In this document: positions 49,382 to 58,776 of the stretch, piece by piece
Layout: every line of letters begins with the position of its first letter
Position numbering within the stretch: the first letter of the stretch is position 1
DNA from: Pararhizobium qamdonense
Lineage (GTDB): Bacteria > Pseudomonadota > Alphaproteobacteria > Rhizobiales > Rhizobiaceae
Assembly: GCF_029277445.1 (NCBI RefSeq)
Contig: NZ_CP119566.1
Coordinates: forward strand, 1,676,001 to 1,740,000
DNA: 64,000 bases
Direction: 5' to 3'
Notes under the pieces: model-generated
What the model saw: the letters and a program-made list of their open reading frames with translations, nothing else
What the model was told of the DNA's origin: nothing
The model's database searches: none
Translations under genes and position numbers: made by a program

Positions 49382-50167
49382 TTATGCAGTCTGCATGGCG
49401 CCGGGGCCGGCAATAGCCTTCGGCGGAACCTTGCCGAGGATGATCATGCCCAGGACCTCGTCCTTGGTGACGTCCTCGGTGCGGGCATGGCCGACGACCT
49501 GGCCGTTCTTCATCACCGAGACGCGGTCGGCAAGGTCGAAGACGTCGTGGATATCGTGACTGATCAGGAAGATGCCGATGCCTTCGCGCTTCAGCTGCTT
49601 GATCAGTTCGCCGACCTGCGCCGTTTCCTGTGGCCCCAGTGCCGCCGTCGGCTCGTCCATGATCAGGATGCGGGCATCGAACAGGATGGCGCGGGCGATG
49701 GCCACCGACTGGCGCTGGCCGCCCGACAGAGCCTTCACGGGTTCCTTGAAACGGCGGAAGTTCGGGTTGAGCCGCCCCATCACTTCGCGCGCCTTGGCTT
49801 CCATCGCCACATCGTCGAGCGTGCCCCAGGGGGTGCGCAGCTCGCGGCCGAGATAGAGGTTGGCGGCCGCATCGACATTGTCGGCGACGGCAAGCGTCTG
49901 GTAGATCGTCTCGATACCGTATTTCTTGGCGTCGCGCGGATTGCTGATTGCAGCGGCTTCGCCATTAATCAGGATTTCGCCGGCATCGCGCTTGTAGGCG
50001 CCCGACAGGATCTTGATCAGCGTCGATTTGCCGGCACCATTATGGCCGAGAAGGGCCACGACTTCGCCGGGGTAAAGGTCGATCGAGGCATTGTCGACAG
50101 CATGGATGCCGCCGAAGGAGATGGAAATATTCTTCATTTCCACAAGTGGAGTGCGGGTGTCCGTCAT
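49382..50167 (-). CDS. xylG: Xylose-type sugar ABC transporter, single-domain ATP-binding protein
   Basis: 261 residues. Walker [10 protein letters not shown], then [20 protein letters not shown], signature [14 protein letters not shown], Walker [13 protein letters not shown] and ISHDIHD. It has one ATPase domain, about half of the E. coli XylG (around 510 residues with two). Single-domain ATPases also occur with the rhizobial fructose transporter FrcA, so the protein probably works as a homodimer. The ATG at 50167 has GGAGG upstream and lies 14 bases after xylH. Confidence 0.88.
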   Translation of the reverse strand: MTDTRTPLVEMKNISISFGGIHAVDNASIDLYPGEVVALLGHNGAGKSTLIKILSGAYKRDAGEILINGEAAAISNPRDAKKYGIETIYQTLAVADNVDAAANLYLGRELRTPWGTLDDVAMEAKAREVMGRLNPNFRRFKEPVKALSGGQRQSVAIARAILFDARILIMDEPTAALGPQETAQVGELIKQLKREGIGIFLISHDIHDVFDLADRVSVMKNGQVVGHARTEDVTKDEVLGMIILGKVPPKAIAGPGAMQTA

Positions 50168-50181
50168 TGTTCGGCCTCCTC

Positions 50182-51495
50182 TTACTTGGCCCGGCCGCGA
50201 TAGACCGTATCGAGCCAAACGGCCACGACCAGGACGATACCGACGACGATGCGTTGCAGCGGGCTGTCGATGCCCAGAAGCACCATGCCCGATTGCAGCG
50301 ATTGCATGACAAAGGCGCCGAGCATGGCGCCGGCGATGGTGCCGGTGCCGCCGGCAAGCGACGTGCCGCCGATCACGGCAGCCGCGATAGTATAGAGTTC
50401 GTCGAGCTCGCCCTGCGCATTGGTGGCTGCGTTCAGGCGGGCGGTGGAGATAGCGGCCGCGATGGCGCAGAGCATGCCCATCAGCGCAAAAATCCGCACC
50501 GTGACCCAGCGCGTCTTGATCCCGGCAAGTTCGGCTGCCTCCGGATTGCCGCCGATGGCAAAGACGTAGCGGCCAAAGCGCAGGCGTGTCGAGATGAAGG
50601 TCATGACGATGCCGACGACGACGGCCATCAGCACGGGAATGGCGATGCCGTGTGGGATCTGCAGACCGCCTTCAGGCCAGGCAATGCCGTTGGCATCGGC
50701 ATATTTGCGGGCGATATTGGTCGGCCAGTAATAGTGGTTGGCGACGGCCACGGCGCCGATGACCAGCGCACAGCCGAGCACGGAGAGGAAATATTCAGCC
50801 CAGACCGGGCGGCGCGGAAAGCCGAAGCGCTTGCGCTGCTTGCGCGAATTGATGATCGTCGCGACAATGGCGATGCAGGCAAGCACGGCCACGATCCAAC
50901 TTGCCGTGGCGCCGATCGAACCTTCCGTGCCGCCGCCCATCAGGCGGAAATTGACGTCCATGGGCGCAACGGTGCGGCCGCTGGTGACAAACCAGGTCGC
51001 GCCGCGCCAGACCAGCAGGCCGCCCAGCGTGACGATGAACGAGGGCACGTTGAGGAAGGCGATGATGACGCCGTGGAATGCGCCAATGGACGCGCCGAGC
51101 AGGATGCCGGCCAGCAGCGTGATGATCCAGGTTGCCGGATTGTTGAAGCCGATGATCTGCGGCAGGATTTCCGCCTGCAGCACGCCCATGAACATCCCCA
51201 CGAAGCCGAGAATGGATCCGACGGAAAGGTCGATGTTGCGCGTCACGATGACCAGCACCATGCCGGTTGCCATGACGGCGACGGACGCTGTCTGTACCGA
51301 CAGGTTCCACAGATTGCGCGGCGTCAGGAAGAGGCCGTCGGTCATGATCTGGAAGCCGATCCAGATGATCAGCAGGGCGCCGATCATACCCAGAAGGCGG
51401 GTGTCGAGCTCGGTTGCCCGGAAGAAGCGCCGCAACGGATTTTCCGTCGTATTCCGGGCACTGCTTACGTGTGCGGTATGTGTCGTGTTGGCCAT
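50182..51495 (-). CDS. xylH: Xylose-type sugar ABC transporter permease
   Basis: 437 residues with about ten to twelve membrane helices; RbsC/XylH family segment [18 protein letters not shown] and [20 protein letters not shown]. The long form with an extra central loop ([14 protein letters not shown]) is typical of XylH. The ATG at 51493-51495 follows GGGAG. It lies 130 bases after xylF with a strong hairpin between. Confidence 0.9.
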   Translation of the reverse strand: MANTTHTAHVSSARNTTENPLRRFFRATELDTRLLGMIGALLIIWIGFQIMTDGLFLTPRNLWNLSVQTASVAVMATGMVLVIVTRNIDLSVGSILGFVGMFMGVLQAEILPQIIGFNNPATWIITLLAGILLGASIGAFHGVIIAFLNVPSFIVTLGGLLVWRGATWFVTSGRTVAPMDVNFRLMGGGTEGSIGATASWIVAVLACIAIVATIINSRKQRKRFGFPRRPVWAEYFLSVLGCALVIGAVAVANHYYWPTNIARKYADANGIAWPEGGLQIPHGIAIPVLMAVVVGIVMTFISTRLRFGRYVFAIGGNPEAAELAGIKTRWVTVRIFALMGMLCAIAAAISTARLNAATNAQGELDELYTIAAAVIGGTSLAGGTGTIAGAMLGAFVMQSLQSGMVLLGIDSPLQRIVVGIVLVVAVWLDTVYRGRAK

Positions 51496-51562
51496 GGTGT
51501 TGCCGCTCCCCCACCGGTCTATATCTTGATTTGCGCGTGTGCAGGCGCCATCCACCTGCGTA

Positions 51563-51591
51563 AACGCCGCAACGTGTCGCGTTGCGGCGTT
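51563..51591 (-). terminator. Hairpin between xylF and xylH
   Basis: AACGCCGCAAC (51563-51573) and GTTGCGGCGTT (51581-51591) pair perfectly around seven bases, just after the xylF stop. No T-run, so it more likely protects the xylF mRNA end or attenuates than terminates completely. Confidence 0.55.
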
Positions 51592-51625
51592 ACAATCAGG
51601 TCAGTCTAGCAAAATCTGCGCGTGA

Positions 51626-52663
51626 TTACTTGCACGCTGCGACGTCGCCCTTGACGCCCTGGCAGGCTTCTTCCTTGGAAATCCAGCCGGCGTCGATGAC
51701 GACGTTGAGATTGTCCTTGGTGATTGGCAGCGGAGCGAGGAAGACCGATTTCATTTCGACGCCCTTCGGACCGCCCTTGAAAGCTGCGACGCCTTCAATC
51801 TCGTCCATGGTCTTGCCAGCCGCGAGCGAAGCGGCGATTTCAGCCGCGCGCTTGCCGAGTTCACGGCTGTCCTTCCAGACGGAGACCGTCTGGGTGCCGA
51901 GAGCAACGCGGTTAAGCGCGGCCTTGTCGGCATCCTGGCCGGACACCGGCACGGAACCGGCGAGACCCTGTGCGTCGAGTGCCGCGATCGCGCCACCGGC
52001 AGTACCGTCATTGGAGGCGACGACAGCATCGACCTTATTGTCGTTGGCGGTCAGGAACTGCTCCATGTTCTTCTGGGCATTTTCTGGCTTCCAGCCGTCT
52101 GTATAGGCTTCGCCGACATTCTTGATCTTGCCTGCATCGATCGCAGCCTTCAGCACTTCTTGCTGACCGGCGAAGAGGAAGTCTGCGTTCGGATCGGAAG
52201 ACGAGCCCTTGATGAAGACGTAGTTGCCTTCAGGCTTTGCCTTGAAGACTTCCTGCGCCTGCAGGCGGCCGACTTCCTTGTTGTCGAAGGTGATGTAGAA
52301 CGCGGCCGGATTTTCGATCAGGCGGTCATAGCCGACGACGGGAATGCCTTCTGCGGCGGCCTTTTCGATGGCCGGGCCGATCGCGTCGCTGTCTTGCGCA
52401 AGAATGATCAGCGCATTGGCGCCCTGCGAGATCAGCGATTCCACGTCGGTCAGCTGCTTGGCAGCCGAAGACTGGGCGTCGGCGGAGATATACTTGTCGC
52501 CGGATGCTTCGAGTGCTGTCTTGATTGCGGCTTCGTCGGTCTTCCAGCGCTCTTCCTGGAAGTTCGACCAGGAAACGCCGACGACCAGATCCTTGGCCAT
52601 GGCTGCCGTGTGCAGGGATACGATGATGGCAGCGCCTGCCATCAGTGTCAAAACTGATTTCAT
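51626..52663 (-). CDS. xylF: D-xylose-binding periplasmic protein
   Basis: 345 residues. Signal peptide ending near AAMA-KDL, then the XylF fold: [41 protein letters not shown] and [14 protein letters not shown]. The ATG at 52661-52663 has GGGAGGACTTC upstream. It is the receptor of the xylFHG importer, and its promoter carries a perfect palindrome for the divergent ROK repressor. Confidence 0.9.
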   Translation of the reverse strand: MKSVLTLMAGAAIIVSLHTAAMAKDLVVGVSWSNFQEERWKTDEAAIKTALEASGDKYISADAQSSAAKQLTDVESLISQGANALIILAQDSDAIGPAIEKAAAEGIPVVGYDRLIENPAAFYITFDNKEVGRLQAQEVFKAKPEGNYVFIKGSSSDPNADFLFAGQQEVLKAAIDAGKIKNVGEAYTDGWKPENAQKNMEQFLTANDNKVDAVVASNDGTAGGAIAALDAQGLAGSVPVSGQDADKAALNRVALGTQTVSVWKDSRELGKRAAEIAASLAAGKTMDEIEGVAAFKGGPKGVEMKSVFLAPLPITKDNLNVVIDAGWISKEEACQGVKGDVAACK

Positions 52664-52754
52664 GAAGTCCTCCCAAGTGGCCGCTGACCGTCCGCGCGAA
52701 CCTCCCGCACGGCCCCCGGCCAGCAAATTTGCCTGCCGCAAACCCGAAAGAGTT

Positions 52755-52804
52755 TTTTCTCGACAGTCGAGAAAATAGATGTCAGAGTTTTCCAAGCCTG
52801 TCAA
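52755..52804 (-). promoter_or_regulatory. xylF promoter with perfect 21-bp palindromic operator
   Basis: On the minus strand TTGACA (52804-52799) is followed by an ATCTAT-like -10 near 52780-52775. Directly downstream lies a perfect palindrome with arms TTTTCTCGAC (52755-52764) and GTCGAGAAAA (52766-52775) around a central A. It overlaps the expected transcription start, ideal for repression by the ROK protein encoded divergently. Confidence 0.75.
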
Positions 52805-52891
52805 CACGGCTCTGGACAGGCCGTTTGACATAGGGCAGATGCTTTGGGAGGGGCATGTGTGTGGGGAATTCGTGAATAACAGGGACGCTCA

Positions 52892-54127
52892 ATGCTGATC
52901 AAATCCAGCACCGAACTGGTGCGTCAGCAAAACAGCGCCCTCGTGCTTGCGACCTTGCGCCGCCTTGGGCCGCTCTCCCATACCGATATATCCGAGCATA
53001 CGGGCCTTGCGTCCGCGACGGTGTCGGCGATCACAGCCGAGCTGGAACGGGCAGGGGTCATCGAAAAGGCGGAGCAGCAGGTGCCGTCGGGCCGCGGGCG
53101 GCCGCGCGTGCTGTTTGCGCAGCGCCGCGACAGCGGCTTTCTCATCGCCGTGCGGATCTCCTCGGATGTGGTGCAATATTCGCTGGTCGATTATTCCGGC
53201 CGGTTGATCGACCGGTTCGAGGAACCGCGCAATCACAAGGTTGCCGGCACGCAGCATTTTGCCGATGAATTCCTCGATGCGCTGGCCCGCCTCATTCACC
53301 GGTCGCGGCTGGAAAAGGCGCAGATCCTTGCCGTGTCGATTTCCAGCAAGGGCACCGTCGATGCCGACGGCAAGCGGCTGTTGTGGTCGCCGGTCTTTGG
53401 TGGGGAACAGATCGATTTCGTTTCGCTGCTGCAGCCGGAATGGCGCGCGAAAGTCACCTTAAACAACGAGACGCTTCTGGTCGCGCAGGCGCTGGGGATG
53501 AAGGCGGATGCCAGCCAGTCCGGCGCGTTTCGCGCGCTTGCCGCCCTGTCGCTTGGCCACAGCATTGGGCTCGGCGTTGCCCGCAAGGACCGGTTCGGCG
53601 AACTGGAAGTGACGGCCCCCAATTTCGGCCATATGCTGCATGCGGCCAATGGTTGCCTGTGCCGCTGCGGCGCGTTTGGCTGCATCGAGGCCTCGGCAGG
53701 CTTTTACGGAATTTTGCGCACCGCCTTTGAAGTGCCGCCCGATACGATCCCGGCCAAGTTCGTGCCGCTGGCGGAAATGGACAAGATCGCTTTGAGCGCG
53801 CGCCAGGGAAACCGCATGGCGGGCTACGCCTTCCGCCAGGCCGGCATTGCGCTCGGCAACGGTCTTTCCCGGCTGCTCAGCCTTTACGGCCGCATGCCGA
53901 TCCATATTACGGGGCCGGGAACGCGCTATTTCGACCTTCTGCAACGTGGCATCGACGAGGGGCTCGAGCAGTCGCATGAGGTGCGTCTGCAAGGAAGGCC
54001 CGACATTTCGGTGATTGTCGATGAGCAGCGGCTGGTCTTCGACGGACATCTGGACCGGGCCCTGACCGACATGGACCACGACATCGCCGCCTTCCGGCCC
54101 TTGCCGGCATCGGCAGACCAGGCTTGA
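52892..54127 (+). CDS. xylR: ROK-family xylose repressor
   Basis: 411 residues. An N-terminal winged helix (LSHTDISEHTGLASATVSAI) is fused to a ROK sugar-binding domain with the zinc motif NGCLCRCGAFGCIEA (around residues 250-265). Regulatory ROK proteins of this kind repress sugar genes until the sugar binds. Divergent from xylFHG with the palindrome at 52755-52775 between, it most likely represses the transporter and is induced by xylose. Confidence 0.88.
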   Translation: MLIKSSTELVRQQNSALVLATLRRLGPLSHTDISEHTGLASATVSAITAELERAGVIEKAEQQVPSGRGRPRVLFAQRRDSGFLIAVRISSDVVQYSLVDYSGRLIDRFEEPRNHKVAGTQHFADEFLDALARLIHRSRLEKAQILAVSISSKGTVDADGKRLLWSPVFGGEQIDFVSLLQPEWRAKVTLNNETLLVAQALGMKADASQSGAFRALAALSLGHSIGLGVARKDRFGELEVTAPNFGHMLHAANGCLCRCGAFGCIEASAGFYGILRTAFEVPPDTIPAKFVPLAEMDKIALSARQGNRMAGYAFRQAGIALGNGLSRLLSLYGRMPIHITGPGTRYFDLLQRGIDEGLEQSHEVRLQGRPDISVIVDEQRLVFDGHLDRALTDMDHDIAAFRPLPASADQA

Positions 54128-54152
54128 TACGAAAACGGCCGGATACGAGAAA

Positions 54153-54172
54153 GGCCGGGGCGAACCCCGGCC
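54153..54172. terminator. Bidirectional hairpin between xylR and idhA
   Basis: GGCCGGGG and CCCCGGCC pair perfectly around CGAA, flanked by GAGAAA and TCTC that extend the stem. It lies between two convergent genes. Confidence 0.7.
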
Positions 54173-54193
54173 TCTCGTGACTGCGCCCAGCCG

Positions 54194-55189
54194 TTATTCC
54201 CCGACGCGGATCTGGCGTTTTTCGGTGACGGACTTGACGGCGGCGTCGGCCAGCGCCAGGGCCGCGAGGCCGTCGGCGCCCGATGGGGTGATCTTGGTGC
54301 CCTTTTCGATCGCGGAAATGAAGCCGGCGATTTCGTTGGCATAGGCTTCGGTGTAGCGGGTCATGAAGAAATCATGCAGCGGCGGGCGGGTATAGCCGTC
54401 GCCATTGGCGATTTCGATCGAGACGGCGCGCTGGTTTTCGGCGGAGACGACGCCCTTGGAGCCGTGCACTTCGATGCGCTGGTCGTAGCCATAGGTGGCG
54501 CGGCGCGAGTTCGAGATGATCGCCTGCTTGCCGGATGCCGTCTCCAGAATGACCGAGACGCTGTCATAATCGCCAGCCTTGCCGATTTCCGGATCGACCA
54601 GCACGGCCGCATGTGCGGTGACGGCGACCGGCTCCTCGCCGAGCAGGAAGCGCGCCATGTCGAAATCATGGATGGTCATGTCGCGGAAAATGCCGCCCGA
54701 CCGCTTGATGTAATCGACCGGCGGAGCGCCGGGATCGCGCGAAATGATCGTCACCATTTCCACATCGCCGATCTTACCGTCGTCGATCGCCTTGCGCACG
54801 GCCATGAAATGCGGATCGAAGCGGCGGTTGAAGCCGACCATCAGCTTGCCCTTGGTCTCCTCGACGACCTTCATGCATTCGCGCACGCGGGTGACGTCGA
54901 GATCGATCGGCTTTTCGCAGAAGATCGCCTTGCCGGCGCGGGCAAAGCGCTCGATCAGGTCGGCATGGGTGTCCGTCGGGGTGCAGATGACCACGGCGTC
55001 GATATCCGCCGATGTTTCGATCTCTTCGATGGTGCGGACCGCGCAGCCATATTGCTTGGCAATGGCGTTGGCGGCCTCTGGAAAGGCATCGGCAACGGCG
55101 ACGAGGATGGCATCCGGATTGCCGCTGACGGCTTTAGCGTGGACCTTGCCGATACGGCCGGCGCCGAGAAGACCAAATCTGACGGTCAT
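54194..55189 (-). CDS. idhA: myo-Inositol 2-dehydrogenase
   Basis: 331 residues from the ATG at 55187-55189 (AAAGAG upstream). Gfo/Idh/MocA family: LLGAGRIGKVHAKAVSGNP, CEKPIDLD with the conserved lysine, GGIFRDMTIHDFDMARFLLG with the catalytic Asp and His. It oxidises myo-inositol to 2-keto-myo-inositol. No other iol genes are adjacent. Its neighbour xylR is convergent, so it is transcribed alone. Confidence 0.88.
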   Translation of the reverse strand: MTVRFGLLGAGRIGKVHAKAVSGNPDAILVAVADAFPEAANAIAKQYGCAVRTIEEIETSADIDAVVICTPTDTHADLIERFARAGKAIFCEKPIDLDVTRVRECMKVVEETKGKLMVGFNRRFDPHFMAVRKAIDDGKIGDVEMVTIISRDPGAPPVDYIKRSGGIFRDMTIHDFDMARFLLGEEPVAVTAHAAVLVDPEIGKAGDYDSVSVILETASGKQAIISNSRRATYGYDQRIEVHGSKGVVSAENQRAVSIEIANGDGYTRPPLHDFFMTRYTEAYANEIAGFISAIEKGTKITPSGADGLAALALADAAVKSVTEKRQIRVGE

Positions 55190-55392
55190 GTTCATCTCTT
55201 TTTGACGAGCGGCACAGCGCCGCGAAGGGACGGGGTGATGACGCTCACTCCGGACAGGCGTTGCGGAAGACAGATCCGCGCTGATGCGTGTGAAGACAGT
55301 CTCAGGCGCCTGCCGGTCGCGTTTGGCGGGCGGGCGCACTCTCTCTCCCTGTTTTCTCCATACCGATCACCGCCTCACTCCTCCGGTAAATC

Positions 55393-55442
55393 GAAAATCG
55401 GAATAAAAACGTAACAAACGTGATTTTCGGAATATTTATTCT
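55393..55442 (-). promoter_or_regulatory. Repeat-rich upstream region of idhA with IolR-like site
   Basis: GAAAATC (55393-55399) is inverted as GATTTTC (55422-55428), and CGGAATA occurs as a direct repeat at 55399-55405 and 55428-55434. GGAA-TATTTA-TTCT (55429-55442) is one base from the GGAA-N6-TTCC site I recall for rhizobial IolR. A 200-base leader separates it from the idhA start. Confidence 0.4.
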
Positions 55443-55566
55443 ATTTGAGGCGGCGCCGTCAAGCTGTTAAGCCACCACCTCTTGCGGCAAATATGCTTTT
55501 GGCCATAAAGCTGTGGCCTTTGATAGGCGGCCCGCATGGCCGGCCGGACCCTCAAGGACAGTTTGC

Positions 55567-55794
55567 ATGATAAAGCTCATCGACCCCGACCACCCGTTTT
55601 ACAGGCCGCTTTGGGTCAGGCTTTTGATCGTGGTGCTGTGCTCAGCGTGGACGGCCGTCGAGTTCTGGAACGGTGCCAACACCTGGGGCATGATCTTTCT
55701 TGCGGTTTCTGCCTATACGGCCTGCGTGCTGATCATCTTCTTCAAGCCGAAAACCGAGATTGCCGAAGAGGTCAAAACCGACGATCCGGCCTGA
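55567..55794 (+). CDS. Small membrane protein, DUF3329-like
   Basis: 75 residues from the ATG at 55567 with AAGGAC upstream. Soluble N-terminus IDPDHPFYRPLWVR, then two adjacent membrane helices (about 16-32 and 36-57) and an acidic tail. Similar short proteins are annotated DUF3329 in rhizobia; function unknown. The gene converges with the J-domain-like gene, three bases apart. Confidence 0.7.
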   Translation: MIKLIDPDHPFYRPLWVRLLIVVLCSAWTAVEFWNGANTWGMIFLAVSAYTACVLIIFFKPKTEIAEEVKTDDPA

Positions 55795-55797
55795 CGG

Positions 55798-56265
55798 TCA
55801 GCGCCGCTGCATCAGCCGCAGGCGCCGTTGCGCCTCGTCGATCAGCATGTTGGCGATTTTCATCCGCATGGTCGCGTTGTTGCGAAAGTCCGGATCGTGC
55901 AGGTCCGGATGGTTTTCCGAGGCAAAACGGCGGCGTTTGTCGGCGAGGCTTTGCACGCTCTCGGCGTCCGTCAGCCCCAGATCGGCGGCGATCTCGTCGG
56001 GACGGATGCGGGCGAGATGCTGCGGCATGACGGGCTTTGGGAGAGGTTTTGCCGGGGCCAGCATCTCGTCGCTGGCCGTGTCGAAATAGGCGCGCTGAAC
56101 CGTGGCTCTGCCGGAAAAACCCGATGCTGGAAGGTCGCCGACGAAGCCGCCGTTCAGGCCACGGATATGGGCCGCCGGCGCCTGCTCATCCTCAGTAGCT
56201 TCAACGCCGTCTTCTTCCGCCTTCAACCGCTCCAGAACCGACTGGAACACCGACATCCCGAACAT
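55798..56265 (-). CDS. J-domain-like protein of unknown function
   Basis: 155 residues, soluble. The C-terminal part (about 88-150) contains a helix, then RRRFASENHPDLHDPDF with the HPD tripeptide at 119-121, then a second helix MRMKIANMLIDEAQRRL. Helix-HPD-helix is the J-domain core that stimulates DnaK. The N-terminal half is acidic and without known domain. No DnaK or GrpE gene is nearby. Similar short proteins exist in rhizobia, but I know no function. Confidence 0.65.
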   Translation of the reverse strand: MFGMSVFQSVLERLKAEEDGVEATEDEQAPAAHIRGLNGGFVGDLPASGFSGRATVQRAYFDTASDEMLAPAKPLPKPVMPQHLARIRPDEIAADLGLTDAESVQSLADKRRRFASENHPDLHDPDFRNNATMRMKIANMLIDEAQRRLRLMQRR

Positions 56266-56318
56266 CTGTCTCTCCGCTTTGCGGGGTCACATAGCATGTC
56301 AAGGTTTTGCGGGCCTGA

Positions 56319-57296
56319 TCAGGCGGAGCTCTGTTTCAGGATCAGGTCGTAAAGCAGCTTGGCGCTGGGCGGCAGCGCGCGGCCACGCGCGGTGATCAGG
56401 CTGTAGGGGCGGATCTTGATATCGAAATCGGTTGGAAGAACTCGGATTTCGCCCGCCTGGCTGCCGCTTCCGGCAATCAGCGTGGCGACGTCGCGGGCAA
56501 CCGGCGCAATCGCATTGGTGTGGCGGACGATGGATACCGTCAGGATGGTCGAGGAGGTGTTGATGATGGTCGCGGGCAGGGGCGTTCCGGCCGACAGGAA
56601 GCTGTCCTCGACGGCACGCCGCAAGAGCGTTCCCGACGGCTGGAACACCCAGTCGTAACCGGGCAGATCGGCGGAGCTCACACTGTCTTTTTCCAGCAGC
56701 GGATGACCGGTGCGCACGATCAGGCAAACATCCTCCTCGCCGAGTTCGATCAGGTTGAACTGGCGCGGATCCGTGTCGTCGGGGATGCGGCCGATGATGA
56801 AGTCGTGCCGTGCCGCCAGCAATTCGCGCACCAGCACGTTGCTGTTTTCGATCTGGATGTTGATCTCGATGCCGGGATAGGCGGTCGATACTTGGCGGAT
56901 GGCGGGGACGGCGAGGTTGAGGGCCGGACCGGTAACGGAGCCCAGCGAGACCGAGCCGCCGCTTCCGGTTTTCAGTTCGTTGATCTCGCGCGTCGTTTCG
57001 CGCAGTTCCAGGAAGATGGTGCGGGCGCGGCGCGCCAGTGCCCGGCCATATTGCGTCAGCTCGACGCCGCGGGCGACGCGGGCACAGAGCGGAGCCTTCA
57101 GGATCGTCTCGATTTCGCTGAGCATGCGCGACGCCGCCGGCTGCGAGATGCTGAGAGAATCAGCCGCCGCACTGATCTGGCCATGCTCTTCGATGGCCAA
57201 AATCAGTTGCAGGTGACTCATTTTTAAGCCTAAGCGAAAAATTCCCCGCTCGGAATAATCCACCGCACCGGTCAACGCCGGTATCGAATCGTCCAT
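56319..57296 (-). CDS. gbpR: LysR-family regulator of chvE, GbpR
   Basis: 325 residues. The LysR helix-turn-helix begins MSHLQLILAIEEHGQISAAA, after a 25-residue extension kept because the ATG at 57294-57296 has GGAAGG upstream. The ligand domain is standard (VSLGSVTGPALNLAVPAI). In Agrobacterium, GbpR activates chvE in response to arabinose, galactose or fucose. It is divergent from chvE, as expected. Confidence 0.9.
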   Translation of the reverse strand: MDDSIPALTGAVDYSERGIFRLGLKMSHLQLILAIEEHGQISAAADSLSISQPAASRMLSEIETILKAPLCARVARGVELTQYGRALARRARTIFLELRETTREINELKTGSGGSVSLGSVTGPALNLAVPAIRQVSTAYPGIEINIQIENSNVLVRELLAARHDFIIGRIPDDTDPRQFNLIELGEEDVCLIVRTGHPLLEKDSVSSADLPGYDWVFQPSGTLLRRAVEDSFLSAGTPLPATIINTSSTILTVSIVRHTNAIAPVARDVATLIAGSGSQAGEIRVLPTDFDIKIRPYSLITARGRALPPSAKLLYDLILKQSSA

Positions 57297-57588
57297 ATTT
57301 TGCCCACCTTCCGAGAAAAATGCCTTCGCATCTGCGAAAAATCACACTGTTGCGCCCTACTATATCTAAATTGTTATAAGTATGCACCCATATTGTATTT
57401 GACAGTTATGATGTTTGATTCCAGTTTGCGACGATGTGCGCCAGCGTGCTCGGGAGCGTTAAGGCCTGGGAGGGCTTTCTTTCACCCCTTAAACTTCCGC
57501 CAAGAGATTCTGATCTCTCGGCATGCGAAGCGCTGCACATATCGAGGCCGGCCGGTCGCCGCCTGGATCAACACTCAGGGAGAGATAC
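57297..57588 (+). promoter_or_regulatory. gbpR-chvE divergent promoter region
   Basis: 292 bases without a gene. An AT-rich core (57355-57420) contains TTGACA on the plus strand just upstream of TTATGATG, a possible chvE promoter element, and LysR-type T-N11-A sequences around TTATAAGTATGC. I cannot fix the exact GbpR site. Confidence 0.45.
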
Positions 57589-58656
57589 ATGAGATTAGTT
57601 ACTTCGCTTCTCGCCGCCGCAGCGCTCAGCGTGGCGTCGTTCGTCGTTCCGGCGATTGCCCAGGACAAGGGCACCGTTGGCATCTCGATGCCCACCAAGA
57701 CCTCGACCCGCTGGATTTCCGACGGCGAGACCATGGAAAAGCTGTTCAAGGAAGCCGGCTACACGGCGGACCTGCAGTTTGCTGACGACGACATTCCAAA
57801 CCAGCTGGCCCAGATCGAGAACATGGTCACCAAGGGTGCCAAGGTTCTGATCATCGGCGCCATCGACGGCACGACGCTCTCCGACATCCTGGCCAAGGCG
57901 CACGAAGCCGGCGTCAAGGTCATCGCTTACGACCGTCTGATCCGCGATTCCGGCAATGTCGACTATTACGCAACGTTCGACAACTTCCAGGTTGGCGTTC
58001 TGCAGGCAACGACCCTCGTCCAGGGCCTGAAGCTTGACGGCGCAACCGAGCCGAAGAATGTCGAACTGTTCGGCGGTTCGCCGGATGATAACAACGCCTT
58101 CTTCTTCTACGACGGCGCAATGTCGGTTCTGCAGCCGCTGATCGATGCCAAGAAGATCGTCATCAAGTCCGGCCAGACCGGCATGGAAACGGTCGGCACG
58201 CTGCGTTGGGACGGTGCCGTTGCACAGGCCCGCATGGAAAACCTTCTGTCCTCGACCTATACCGATGCCAAGGTTGACGGCGTTCTGTCGCCTTACGATG
58301 GTCTCTCCATCGGCATCATTTCGGCCCTGAAGGGCGTTGGCTACGGTTCCGGCGACATGCCGATGCCGATCGTCACCGGCCAGGACGCCGAACTTCCGTC
58401 GGTCAAGTCGATCCTCGCTGGCGAACAGTATTCTTCGATCTTCAAGGATACCCGCGAGCTTGCCAAGGTTGCCGTCTCGATGACGGACGCCATCATTGGC
58501 GGCAAGGAGCCGGAAATCAACGACACCAAGACCTACGACAACGGCGTCAAGGTTATCCCGTCCTACCTCCTGAAGCCGGTCGCTGTTGACAAGACCAACG
58601 TCAAGGATGTCCTGGTCGGCGCTGGTTACTACACGGAAGACCAGATCAACAACTGA
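57589..58656 (+). CDS. chvE: ChvE, galactose/glucose/arabinose-binding protein
   Basis: 355 residues. The signal peptide ends near AIAQ-DKG. The mature protein follows ChvE closely ([76 protein letters not shown]). ChvE feeds sugars to GguAB and, in Agrobacterium, signals sugar presence to VirA. The ATG at 57589 follows GGGAGAG. A strong hairpin follows the gene. Confidence 0.96.
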   Translation: MRLVTSLLAAAALSVASFVVPAIAQDKGTVGISMPTKTSTRWISDGETMEKLFKEAGYTADLQFADDDIPNQLAQIENMVTKGAKVLIIGAIDGTTLSDILAKAHEAGVKVIAYDRLIRDSGNVDYYATFDNFQVGVLQATTLVQGLKLDGATEPKNVELFGGSPDDNNAFFFYDGAMSVLQPLIDAKKIVIKSGQTGMETVGTLRWDGAVAQARMENLLSSTYTDAKVDGVLSPYDGLSIGIISALKGVGYGSGDMPMPIVTGQDAELPSVKSILAGEQYSSIFKDTRELAKVAVSMTDAIIGGKEPEINDTKTYDNGVKVIPSYLLKPVAVDKTNVKDVLVGAGYYTEDQINN

Positions 58657-58674
58657 TCCCATCTGTTCCATCCT

Positions 58675-58703
58675 GGGCCCGCGATTGATTTGCGGGCCCT
58701 TTT
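58675..58703 (+). terminator. Hairpin with T-run after chvE
   Basis: GGGCCCGC (58675-58682) and GCGGGCCC (58692-58699) pair perfectly around nine bases and TTTT follows, 18 bases after the chvE stop. It is an intrinsic-terminator shape that should raise chvE transcript above gguAB. Confidence 0.75.
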
Positions 58704-58776
58704 ATCTTGATGAGACACTTGTATTGTCGCTGTGTCTGGCCTCATCATCCACGGACTGCCGCAGGAATACCCGAAC

